From NCBI RefSeq assembly GCF_047795645.1, contig NZ_CP181045.1, positions 3,162,001-3,226,000 on the forward strand: DNA of 64,000 bases, given 5' to 3'. A program made the position numbers and the translations under genes. Origin of the DNA: Salipaludibacillus sp047795645 (GTDB lineage: Bacteria > Bacillota > Bacilli > Bacillales > Salisediminibacteriaceae). Positions 17,309-25,366 of this stretch are shown one piece after another (positions within the stretch are counted from its first letter, which is position 1; each line of letters opens with the position of its first letter). The notes below the pieces were generated by a model. The model ran no database searches. It was not told the DNA's origin and saw only the letters and a program-made list of their open reading frames with translations.

Positions 17309-19554
17309 TCCTCTAAAAGTGAGGTCAAATAATAAACCTCAGAATGAAAATCACCGGCAGTTTCAGCCATCTCGGCATTGACCCCATTAAATCGCAGCTT
17401 AAGAGCAAGGCCACTATTCATCAGCTCATCACCCATTAACCGTTCATGTTTTTCGTCTACTTCTCCATCAGGCTCGAAGGACACAATTTTGTATGCTTCA
17501 TTAGGATTTAAGGATGGGATTCGCAGTTTTTTAGCTTGAGCAGGATTTGCTCCAGCTAGTATGTTGTAATAGCCTACGATCGCCGCAGATCCGTCCCCAT
17601 TTCGTACCATCCAGGCTGCTTGGTTGGTGGTCGGGTTCATTAGACGAATAAATGTTCCACCGTGCAGGAGAGAACGATGTTTTTTGAAAAATTTAATTTG
17701 ATTTTTTATGATTTCGCGGTCTTCCTCACTAAGCTTTAAAGGGTCAAGCTCATAGCCGAACGTCCCAAAAAAGGCTGTGTTCGCTCGCGTTGAGAGCGGA
17801 ACAGTCCGATAGGTTTGATGATTTGGCACAGCAGAGACGTGAGATCCCATCGTTTCAATCGGATATAAAAGAGATGTTCCATATTGAATGGATAAGCGGT
17901 CAATCGCATCCGTATTGTCGCTCGTCCATGCTTGGTGAGAGTAATACAGCATCCCCGAATCGAAGCGCCCGCCTCCTCCTGCACACGTTTCAATAAGAAT
18001 AGTCGGATGAGCGTTCGTCAGTCGTTCTAGTAATTGATAGACACCTAAAATGTAGCGATGAAAAAATTCACCTTGACGATGCACAGGTAGGCTATTAGAA
18101 TAAGCTTCGGTAATATTTCGATTCATATCCCATTTTATATAGCTAAGCTTCGTGCTTTTTATGATCGTATCGATTTTTTGATAAAGATAATCAACCACTT
18201 CCTGCTTTGAAAAATCAAGCACAAATTGATTTCTTCCAAACGATGACGTACGATCAGGTGTTTGAATAACCCAGTCGGGATGCTCCGTCATTAATTCACT
18301 CTTTTTGCTAATCATTTCAGGCTCAAACCACAATCCAAACTGCATACCTAGCTTTTGAATTTTTGCTGCTAACGTATCTAGCCCTTGCGGAAATTTGTCT
18401 CGATTGACGAACCAATCTCCAAGAGAGGTTTTATCGCTATTTCTTTTTCCGAACCAGCCATCATCAAGTACGAATAGTTCAACACCTAATTGCTGTGATG
18501 CTGAAGCTATTTCAAATAATTTTTCTTCATCAAAGTCAAAGTATGTTGCTTCCCAATTGTTGATCATAACCGGTTTTGCCGTATTCGTCTTACGTACTAA
18601 ATGCTCACGGTACAGAGTGTGAAAGACCTGACTCATTCCGTTCAAGCCATGATCGCTAAAAACAATAATCGCTTCTGGTGTATCAAAGGTATCGCCTTTT
18701 TGAAGCTCCCATGAAAATTGAAAGGGATGAATCCCTAAAAGAAAACGTGTCGTACCGTAATGATCAACCTCTACCTGTGCTAAGAAGTTACTGCTATACA
18801 CGAGTGAAAACCCAATTACTTCTCCGCTGAATTCAGTCGTTTCTTCCTTTTTTAATACAGCAAACGGATTTTGCGCGTGCGAGCTCGATCCTCTCACACT
18901 TGAAATTGCCTGAATCCCCTGCTCTAACTTCCTTTTTTTGAGATTCCTTTCTCTCGCCCACGCTCCTGAGAGGTGAAGGAACTCATAGTCACTAGTGGGT
19001 AAATCGAAGCTTAGACTCATGAGCCGATTAAGCTTTAATGCTTCTAATCGGTGATTGGTAATCGATGCCGATCGCGTCAAAACAGGAAGATCTGCAAAAA
19101 GCGTATACGTAAGCTTCAGCTCCGCTTCTAACAAACGATCCCATAATCGAATTTCGAGGGTTTCTGCTTCATGATCAGCGGCATACGTCGCTGGCAATCC
19201 ATTTATTTTCTTTTTCCCTTTGTGGATCTCGAAAGAAGAATAGACAAAATTCGATATAGTTGCTCCGTTTTCGGTTTCTAATTCAAGTGCAGGATCGCGA
19301 AAATCTGTTGTTCCATAACTAGGAAATTCCTGCAGCCGTGTTTCAAGGCTAAAGGCAGGATCCTCCAAGTAAGGATGAGCAGTGTTCGGGGTTGGGGAAT
19401 TCACCTGAATAAGCGAAGCAAAGCTATCTTTCTGAGAAATCCGTTTCCCATAATAAAGCTGGCCAAGCTGGCCATTTTTCATCACATGAAAAATATAGCT
19501 TATGCTCTCATTTTGCAGGTGAAATTCCATCTTACTCTCGTTGACGTAAATCAT
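17305..19554 (-). CDS. Alpha-galactosidase, GH36
   Basis: A 749-aa cytoplasmic enzyme that releases alpha-1,6-galactose from melibiose, raffinose or galactomannan fragments. The N-terminal beta-supersandwich is followed by the catalytic barrel with NWEATYFDF, LDDGWFGKR, LWFEPEM, nucleophile Asp476 (KWDMNRN) and acid/base Asp546 (WTSDNTDAIDR). The length is typical of Bacillus AgaA/RafA-type enzymes, which are usually tetramers. The ATG at 19554 has GGAG ten bases upstream. It lies between the GH35 gene (13-base gap) and GH42 (4-base overlap), so the operon can remove both alpha- and beta-linked galactose. Confidence 0.94.
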   Translation of the reverse strand: MIYVNESKMEFHLQNESISYIFHVMKNGQLGQLYYGKRISQKDSFASLIQVNSPTPNTAHPYLEDPAFSLETRLQEFPSYGTTDFRDPALELETENGATISNFVYSSFEIHKGKKKINGLPATYAADHEAETLEIRLWDRLLEAELKLTYTLFADLPVLTRSASITNHRLEALKLNRLMSLSFDLPTSDYEFLHLSGAWARERNLKKRKLEQGIQAISSVRGSSSHAQNPFAVLKKEETTEFSGEVIGFSLVYSSNFLAQVEVDHYGTTRFLLGIHPFQFSWELQKGDTFDTPEAIIVFSDHGLNGMSQVFHTLYREHLVRKTNTAKPVMINNWEATYFDFDEEKLFEIASASQQLGVELFVLDDGWFGKRNSDKTSLGDWFVNRDKFPQGLDTLAAKIQKLGMQFGLWFEPEMISKKSELMTEHPDWVIQTPDRTSSFGRNQFVLDFSKQEVVDYLYQKIDTIIKSTKLSYIKWDMNRNITEAYSNSLPVHRQGEFFHRYILGVYQLLERLTNAHPTILIETCAGGGGRFDSGMLYYSHQAWTSDNTDAIDRLSIQYGTSLLYPIETMGSHVSAVPNHQTYRTVPLSTRANTAFFGTFGYELDPLKLSEEDREIIKNQIKFFKKHRSLLHGGTFIRLMNPTTNQAAWMVRNGDGSAAIVGYYNILAGANPAQAKKLRIPSLNPNEAYKIVSFEPDGEVDEKHERLMGDELMNSGLALKLRFNGVNAEMAETAGDFHSEVYYLTSLLEE

Positions 19555-19567
19555 AATGAACTGGCTC

Positions 19568-21295
19568 CTATCCTAAAACAGCTTTATTTAATAATTGAAT
19601 GTTGGTTGTATTGGTGTGCTCAAGTTCGAGTACTAGCACGGCATTTTCCCCTTTTTTTAAGAGCGGAGCTGGTAAGTAAAGGGTTTGTTGAGGACCGATA
19701 TTCCAGTAACGACCAAGATGAAAGCCGTTAATCCAAACATTTCCCTTCGTAAATCCTGTTAGCGAAACAAACTTATCCTGTGGCTCGCTGATCGTTACCT
19801 CACCCTTTAGAAGAAATGGATAACGCGATTCTCCAGCTTCAGGCAATGTCATGCTAACATCCTCAAACGCCACGCTGTACATTTCCCAGTCGAAGTGGTA
19901 TCGATTGTTAATCCACAGATTTTTTACGAGTCCTTTCGAATCTTGAAGATGCTTTCCGTAATTGACACGCCCCATATTCTCAACGAGTAATTCCAATGTG
20001 TTTACTTCGTCTGGAAAGAAAAATGTGCGCTCTTTTTTGTCTTCATTAAGGTCGTATGTCGTTTGAAATTCTCCATTTATATAGATTAACGCTCGATCTT
20101 GAACGGGTGTGAGGTCGATAATCTTTTCTCCACTGCCGCTAATTTGTGTACGGTAAAGAACGTAGCCATAATTCTGATCTAGTTCTTCAAAACTTAGTGG
20201 AGCAGGTGCTTTTGTTAAGGTTGCAACCGTATCTAGCGCAGCGAATAAACTGACTTTTTCTGTTAACTTGACGGTCATTTCTTCTGTCCGTACTCTCTTT
20301 GATTCCTGCTTAGCAGGTACATCAAGCTTCTGGAAAGCATATAGGATTTTCTGCACTTCATAGAATTTGGCTGTTCGTTCACCATCTTCCGTTAAAAGGG
20401 CGTCATAATCGTAGCTTGTAATGGTTGGATCATAGGTTTCGTAGTGATTAGCTCCATTCATGAAGCCAAAATTTGTTCCGCCGTGAAACATATAGAAATT
20501 AACAGACCAGCCTTTATCAAGCAATTCTCCGAAAATTTCACCTGTGTCATCTTCACCTCGCACATGGTGTGGATTTCCCCAACTGTCAAACCAACCAATC
20601 CAAAATTCTGCACAGAATTTCGGACTGCCGGGTTTCAATCGCTCGAGGTGCTCTTCTGCTTCATCGACACGCGAACCGAAGTTCAAGGTTGTTAGAACAT
20701 CCGGAAGGGATCCCGCTTCAATCATATCTGGGCCATCTGAGGTGAAAAGAAGGACGTCGAGTTTGTGTTTTTCGTACATCTCTTTTATCGCTCGCAGATA
20801 GCTTTTATCATCTCCATACGCGCCGTATTCATTTTCAATTTGCATCGCTATGACTGGTCCGCCCTGTGTTCGCTGTAGTGGAGCAAGCTTTGGGAGAAGA
20901 ACGTCAAAGTATTCTTCCACTTGCTTTAAATAGGCCGGATCTGAGCAGCGCAGGCGCATATTTTTATCCTTAAGAAGCCATGCGGGAAGACCGCCGAATT
21001 CCCACTCTGCACATATATAGGGTGATGGCCGTAAAATAACATACAGTCCGAGTTTTTCAGCGAGTCTAACGAAGGCTTCAACGTCTGCTAAGCCTGTGAA
21101 GTTAAACATTCCCTTCTTTGGCTCATGCACATTCCACGGGAGATAAGTCTCCACTGTATTGAACCCGCATTCTTTCAGTTTCAACAGGCGGTCCTCCCAT
21201 AGTTCTGGCACGACTCGAAAGTAGTGAATGCTCCCAGACAAAATACGGAAGGGCTTGTCGTCTAAATAAAATTCGTTCCCTCTTGTTTCTAGCAT
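19568..21295 (-). CDS. Beta-galactosidase, GH35
   Basis: A 575-aa cytoplasmic glycosidase: the barrel begins with GSIHYFR and continues ETYLPWNVHEP, ICAEWEFGGLPAWLL, acid/base Glu156 (QIENEYG) and nucleophile Glu230 (CAEFWIGWFD). Two beta-sandwich domains follow (about 340-575). Bacterial GH35 enzymes of this size often act on beta-1,3-galactosides. It sits directly behind the permease genes and ahead of GH36 and GH42. Having GH35 and GH42 in one operon suggests a substrate with two kinds of beta-galactosyl link. No signal peptide, so it acts on imported oligosaccharides. Confidence 0.93.
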   Translation of the reverse strand: MLETRGNEFYLDDKPFRILSGSIHYFRVVPELWEDRLLKLKECGFNTVETYLPWNVHEPKKGMFNFTGLADVEAFVRLAEKLGLYVILRPSPYICAEWEFGGLPAWLLKDKNMRLRCSDPAYLKQVEEYFDVLLPKLAPLQRTQGGPVIAMQIENEYGAYGDDKSYLRAIKEMYEKHKLDVLLFTSDGPDMIEAGSLPDVLTTLNFGSRVDEAEEHLERLKPGSPKFCAEFWIGWFDSWGNPHHVRGEDDTGEIFGELLDKGWSVNFYMFHGGTNFGFMNGANHYETYDPTITSYDYDALLTEDGERTAKFYEVQKILYAFQKLDVPAKQESKRVRTEEMTVKLTEKVSLFAALDTVATLTKAPAPLSFEELDQNYGYVLYRTQISGSGEKIIDLTPVQDRALIYINGEFQTTYDLNEDKKERTFFFPDEVNTLELLVENMGRVNYGKHLQDSKGLVKNLWINNRYHFDWEMYSVAFEDVSMTLPEAGESRYPFLLKGEVTISEPQDKFVSLTGFTKGNVWINGFHLGRYWNIGPQQTLYLPAPLLKKGENAVLVLELEHTNTTNIQLLNKAVLG

Positions 21296-21310
21296 GTCGA
21301 TTCTTCCTTT

Positions 21311-22144
21311 CTATTTCAAAGCACTGCCGAGCATTCCAGATATAAAATGCTTTTGCAAAACTAAGAAAAAAATCATAATAGGGATAGTAGCGATCGAAAT
21401 CCCGACCATCATTTGTCCGTAATCTGTAAACGATACACCGCTTAATGTCGACAATGCCACTGGGAAAGTAAACATATCCTGCGTACGTATTGCAACGAGC
21501 GGCCACATGAAATTATTCCATTGAAACATGAAAAGGAAAATAGCTGTCGCAGCAAGTGCCGGTTTCATCGATGGCAAGACAATTTGCATAAAAATTCTAA
21601 ATTCCCCTGCTCCATCTAACCGTCCCGATTCTAACAGTTCAGTTGGAAAGGATAAGAAATTTTGCCGCATTAAAAAGATCGCAAACGGATAGCAAAGCTG
21701 AGGTGCAATAAGCGCAAAGTACGTATTTAATAAATTAAAGCTTCCCATCATTTGAAAAAGTGGAATGATCGTCGCTTGATATGGGATCATCATCGATAGA
21801 ATAAAGATTGTAAAAATCGTTTTTCTTCCTTTGAAATCAAATTTCGCAAAAGCATATGCCGCTGTTGTACTGACAATTAACGCAAGAATAACGTACGTTC
21901 CTGATACGAAAAGGGAATTAAACAAAACTCTCCAGATTCCTACCGCATTATCTAGATTTGTTAGATTCGTCATAAATTGATCGCCTGGAATTAAGGTTGG
22001 AGGACTAGTGAACATTTTATCCGAGCTGTTCGTTGATCCAATAACCATCCAGTAAAAAGGAAAAACAGAAATAATTAAAAAGATGGTGAGAAGAACGTAC
22101 ATACCGATTTTTCCTGTGGTTTTATTCGTCTTTGTTGAATTCAT
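21311..22144 (-). CDS. Sugar ABC transporter permease, MalG type (CUT1)
   Basis: One of the two channel subunits of an oligosaccharide importer, 277 aa with six hydrophobic segments and the EAA loop ESGRLDGAGEFRIFMQIVLPSMKPA that contacts the ATPase. It overlaps the upstream permease by four bases. It belongs to the galactoside operon. No ATPase gene lies in the operon, so a shared MsmX-like ATPase is expected. Confidence 0.93.
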   Translation of the reverse strand: MNSTKTNKTTGKIGMYVLLTIFLIISVFPFYWMVIGSTNSSDKMFTSPPTLIPGDQFMTNLTNLDNAVGIWRVLFNSLFVSGTYVILALIVSTTAAYAFAKFDFKGRKTIFTIFILSMMIPYQATIIPLFQMMGSFNLLNTYFALIAPQLCYPFAIFLMRQNFLSFPTELLESGRLDGAGEFRIFMQIVLPSMKPALAATAIFLFMFQWNNFMWPLVAIRTQDMFTFPVALSTLSGVSFTDYGQMMVGISIATIPIMIFFLVLQKHFISGMLGSALK

Positions 22145-22995
22145 GATTCATCACCCGTAATTCTGAATTGGAGGTACGATAATATCGCTACAAGTACTAC
22201 GACTACATAAGCCACTGCACTTCCGTAGCTGAAATCGAAATATTCAAATCCATTTTCATAAATATATAGTCCCAAAGTCATCGTTGCATTCCCCGGTCCG
22301 CCACCTGTTAAGTTAAATGGCTCATCGAAAAGCTGCAATGTACCGATCGTAGAAAGAATACCCGCAAACAAAATGACTGGTTTTAGGGAAGGAACCGTAA
22401 TAGAGAAAAATTGTCTAATCTTCCCTGCTCCATCAATCGATGCGGCTTCATAAAGCTGTTCAGGGATATTTTGAAGCCCGGCAAGAAAAATAATCATATT
22501 GTATCCAGTCCAACGCCAAGTCATCGCCATAATAATCGAGACCTTTGCCCACGCCGAGTCGGAAAGCCATGGTATAGGACCAATTCCGATGTAGCCGAGT
22601 AATTCATTAAATAGCCCATTATTTTGCAGCATAATGGAAAAGAGTAGTGAATATGCCACTAAAGAAGTAACCGCTGGCAAAAAGAATGAAACCCGGAAGA
22701 AACCTTTAAGCTTTAAGAGCTGACTATTAAGTACTGCGGCTAACACCATTGCCAATACAATCATGATCGGCACTTGAAAAATAAAAATCGTAAAGGTGTT
22801 CGTCAATGCGGTTCGGAAAATAGAGTCTCCTGCCAACCGAATATAGTTCGACAATCCTGCAAAAGAATAAACCCCTGCTTCATACTTTTGAAAGCTTAAG
22901 TAGAAAGAAGCTAAAATTGGATAGGCCGTGAAAATCGCAAACAAAATCACTGCCGGTGCAATAAAAATATAGGGTGTCCTTTTTGAATGGTTCAT
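22141..22995 (-). CDS. Sugar ABC transporter permease, MalF type (CUT1)
   Basis: The partner channel subunit, 284 aa, six hydrophobic segments and the EAA loop EAASIDGAGKIRQFFSITVPSLKPV. It starts MNHSKRTPYIFIAPAVILF, typical of MalF-like CUT1 permeases without the long E. coli extension. It is separated from the binding-protein gene by a terminator-like hairpin and is translationally coupled to the MalG-type gene. Confidence 0.93.
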   Translation of the reverse strand: MNHSKRTPYIFIAPAVILFAIFTAYPILASFYLSFQKYEAGVYSFAGLSNYIRLAGDSIFRTALTNTFTIFIFQVPIMIVLAMVLAAVLNSQLLKLKGFFRVSFFLPAVTSLVAYSLLFSIMLQNNGLFNELLGYIGIGPIPWLSDSAWAKVSIIMAMTWRWTGYNMIIFLAGLQNIPEQLYEAASIDGAGKIRQFFSITVPSLKPVILFAGILSTIGTLQLFDEPFNLTGGGPGNATMTLGLYIYENGFEYFDFSYGSAVAYVVVVLVAILSYLQFRITGDES

Positions 22996-23064
22996 AGCTA
23001 ACCCAGCTTTCTAACATCTTAGTCACGATGTTTAATAGTGTTATTTATCTTTTAATAAGAAAAA

Positions 23065-23101
23065 GACGCGAAAAACCATGTAGAAAAGGCTTTTCGCGCC
23101 T
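23065..23101 (-). terminator. Intra-operon terminator after the binding-protein gene
   Basis: On the minus strand GGCGCGAAAAGCC pairs with GGTTTTTCGCGTC, followed by TTTTTCTTATT, directly behind the binding-protein stop codon (23107). A leaky terminator here would give more binding protein than permease. Confidence 0.8.
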
Positions 23102-23106
23102 CCAAA

Positions 23107-24435
23107 CTAATTAATGCGATTATCTAACTGTGCAGCTGCCGCTTCAAGAGCTTCCTGCACGTCCATTCCACCAATAACTTCTGCTTGCGCCGTTTCTGCT
23201 TCATCACGAGCTACAGCGTAGTTACCTGTGTAGTTTGCGTAAGGAATATCTTCCATCATTCCAGCAAACATTTCCCAGATCGCTTGATCTCCAAAGTAAG
23301 CATCTGGAGCTGTGAAGACATCTTCATCGTAAATTGTGTTTAATGATGGGAAAAGCCCACCTTCCATTGCCATCAACTGAACTTCTTCAGATGTCGAGAA
23401 AAACTCGATGAATTCATACGCTAAGTCTGGATTTTCTGTGCGAGATGAAATTACGTAGTTACTTCCACCTAAGTTTGCTGATTGGTTTCCACCTTCTTCA
23501 AAGGCTGGAAGAGGCATTACCCCCCATTGTCCTTCTAGATCAGGAGCTTGTGCCATTAAAGAACCTGTAAGCCATGCTCCAGTTGGAGCAGTTGCTACCG
23601 TACCATTCGCTAATCCTCCTAGCCACGCATCCCAGCCAACTAGGTTTTCATTTAAACCTTCTGCATCAAGTTGTTGAACAATTTCCATCGCTTGAACAGC
23701 TTCTGGAGAATCTATATCGATATTATTGTTATCATCAAAATAAAATTTCCCTTGTTGATTAAGCATAATTCTAAAAAGACCATCGTCATTGTTAACATCT
23801 ACACCAGTAATCGCTACGTCGAGTTCGTCTCTTAGCTGGTGACCGGCATCAACAAAGTCGTCCCATGTCGCGATCGATTCGGCATCAATTCCTGCCTCTT
23901 CGAAAAGATCAGTTCTGTAAAAAACGCCTGTTGGGCCTGCATCAAATGGCACACCGTGAATTTCATCATTAATGGATAGTAATTCTGTCTTAAATTCCGG
24001 AAATTTATCGCCATGCTCTTCAAGAAAACCATATTCAGAAAGGTTCAAAAAGTCATCAGGAAATGAATTTAAGTACCCTTGCAGTCTGTCGTCTTCGACA
24101 AGCATAATATCTGGCAATCCTTCACCATTTGCTTGTAAACCAGTTGTAATTTGTTGATACACATCTGGCGTTCCAGTTTCCCTAATATCAAGTTCAAAGC
24201 CTGGGTTTTCCTCTGCGAATAAATCGGCAGCCTCTTCAAGCACTGGAATATTAATATTCCATGCCCACGCTGTTAATACAGTCGTTTCTTCAGATGCATT
24301 GTCGCTGTTCTCACCTGCGTTTTCAGTTGCATTTTCATTCGCGTTTTCATCATTGTTCCCGCCGTTATTGTCTCCGCAAGCGATTAACAACAAAGCCGTT
24401 AAACTAAGCGCTGCTCCAACTTTAATTCTTTTCAT
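23107..24435 (-). CDS. Sugar ABC transporter substrate-binding lipoprotein
   Basis: A 442-aa family 1 extracellular solute-binding protein. The signal peptide ends in a lipobox (ALLLIAC); a low-complexity Asn/Glu linker follows, then the MalE-like fold with PDIMLVEDDRLQGYL, GVPFDAGPTGVFYRTDLFEEAG and ANGTVATAPTGAWLTGSL. It is the first gene of the galactoside operon, with a promoter and candidate operators upstream. Its ligand is probably a galacto-oligosaccharide, judged from the enzymes encoded behind it. Confidence 0.93.
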   Translation of the reverse strand: MKRIKVGAALSLTALLLIACGDNNGGNNDENANENATENAGENSDNASEETTVLTAWAWNINIPVLEEAADLFAEENPGFELDIRETGTPDVYQQITTGLQANGEGLPDIMLVEDDRLQGYLNSFPDDFLNLSEYGFLEEHGDKFPEFKTELLSINDEIHGVPFDAGPTGVFYRTDLFEEAGIDAESIATWDDFVDAGHQLRDELDVAITGVDVNNDDGLFRIMLNQQGKFYFDDNNNIDIDSPEAVQAMEIVQQLDAEGLNENLVGWDAWLGGLANGTVATAPTGAWLTGSLMAQAPDLEGQWGVMPLPAFEEGGNQSANLGGSNYVISSRTENPDLAYEFIEFFSTSEEVQLMAMEGGLFPSLNTIYDEDVFTAPDAYFGDQAIWEMFAGMMEDIPYANYTGNYAVARDEAETAQAEVIGGMDVQEALEAAAAQLDNRIN

Positions 24436-24465
24436 ATGATGACGCCTCCTTAGAAGTAGCTTATA

Positions 24466-24539
24466 TGTAAGCCCTTTCTCATATCATAAATGGGACAAGT
24501 AAATAAGTCAACAACTATTTAGTAAATAATTTAGTAAAT
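24466..24539 (-). promoter_or_regulatory. Promoter and candidate operators of the galactoside operon
   Basis: On minus, TTGACT (24506-24511) and TATGAT (24483-24488), 17 apart, form a good promoter. Just upstream lie the perfect palindrome TATTTAGTAAATA (24516-24528) and the adjacent ATTTAGTAAAT (24529-24539), likely binding sites of the operon's LacI-family protein. Over the start point, AGAAAGGGCTTACA (minus; 24466-24479) matches the cre pattern at 12 of 14 positions and may bind CcpA. Confidence 0.6.
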
Positions 24540-24555
24540 ATATTATTAATTTGAT

Positions 24556-24650
24556 TTTCAGCATAAAAATCTGAAATATATGCATAGACTCTTTAAATTT
24601 ATGCATTGACTCTCTATTTATCAGCATAGCACACGAGTTTTTGTGCATAT
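24556..24650 (+). repeat. Phased GCATA array 1
   Basis: GCATA or GCATT occurs at 24561, 24582, 24603, 24624 and 24645, exactly 21 bases apart each time. Boxes read TTTTCAGCATA or TTTGTGCATA/TATGCAT, separated by AT-rich spacers with ACTCT. The 73-codon ORF on the opposite strand is a by-product of this periodicity. Confidence 0.8.
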
Positions 24651-24682
24651 CCAATTTATATAGCCAACCTCCCCACTGCTTC

Positions 24683-24741
24683 GGCAATACAAATGAACTG
24701 CCATGCGTGAAGTGCTTTCCCTCACACATGGCAGTTTTCTA
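24683..24741 (+). repeat. Unit C hairpin of the composite repeat
   Basis: AACTGCCATGCGTGAAG...CTCACACATGGCAGTTTTCT is a diverged copy of hairpin C with the flanking GGCAATACAAA. It stands alone here, between two GCATA arrays, and looks like a bidirectional terminator. Confidence 0.7.
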
Positions 24742-24851
24742 ATTATCACTATTCACCCACCCGATTCGTTTCCACCCTGAGTAAAGCACACTACTATTTT
24801 GTGCGGAAAGAAAACATGATATGCAGTTATAAATCATAAGAATAGTACTGA

Positions 24852-24970
24852 TTTCAGCATAGAACGAAGAAATTTGTGCATAGACTCTCTTTTTTTGTGC
24901 ATTGCCACCGATTTTTCAGCATAAGTCTTGATTTTTCAGCATAACCCTCAAATTTTTGTGCATAAACTCT
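24852..24970 (+). repeat. Phased GCATA array 2
   Basis: GCAT boxes begin at 24857, 24878, 24899, 24919, 24939 and 24960, that is 21, 21, 20, 20 and 21 bases apart, alternating between TTTCAGCATA and TTTGTGCATA forms. Confidence 0.8.
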
Positions 24971-24985
24971 CAATGCAGCAAAAAG

Positions 24986-25014
24986 AAAGCTCCAGGACAA
25001 CCTCCTGGAGCTTT
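24986..25014 (-). terminator. Terminator behind the bceB remnant
   Basis: AAAGCTCCAGGA and TCCTGGAGCTTT form a perfect 12-base stem. On the minus strand it lies just behind the remnant's stop codon, so it was probably that gene's terminator. Confidence 0.7.
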
Positions 25015-25024
25015 GCTCGCCACC

Positions 25025-25145
25025 CTACAGCGACATCTTAATTACTTTCTTATAATAAAGCACAGACAGGATGCAAAATATCGAGTACAGCGTGGCATAC
25101 AATCCCATGACAATGATCATCGGTGCCCCTAGCTCGGTGCCTGTA
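25025..25145 (-). pseudogene. 3' remnant of a second BceB-like permease gene
   Basis: The minus strand encodes about 37 residues ending PMIIVMGLYATLYSIF and LSVLYYKKVIKMSL, then a stop. They match the C-terminus of the intact permease at 38366 (PMFIVMGLYAALYSIF, LSVLYYKQVIGRSL), and the DNA also matches closely. Nothing further upstream of the gene survives. A second Bce-type cassette, or a duplicate of the present one, was probably lost here. The stretch 25150-25290 shows nothing else I can identify. Confidence 0.85.
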
Positions 25146-25292
25146 CAACGAACAATAATCGCTTGGCCCTTGTGAAGTTTCGGCCGGAAATTTATTTGTA
25201 AGTGCGATAATTTTCAACTATTATTTTTCGGGGACAACGCACGCTGTCCCCTTGTTTTCTAATCCTACCTCATTGCAAAATCAATACCTATC

Positions 25293-25352
25293 ATTCGATA
25301 TACATCGGGAAGTCGCACCCCATTACCAACCACAAGAACCGTCCCCGCGGTC
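25293..25352 (-). repeat. Units A and B of the composite repeat near the adhesin stop
   Basis: On minus from the adhesin stop (25367): unit A GACCGCGGGGACGGTTCTTG (25329-25352), then unit B GGGTGCGACTTCCCGATG with TATCGAATGA (25293-25320). Same order and direction as behind tctA. Confidence 0.75.
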
Positions 25353-25366
25353 AACAGTAGCAGCAC

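Noticed and set aside
24508..24729. 73-codon minus-strand ORF (and the similar one at 32761-32958)
   Set aside because: They arise from the GCATA array and hairpin C read in frame; no ribosome site and no protein-like composition.
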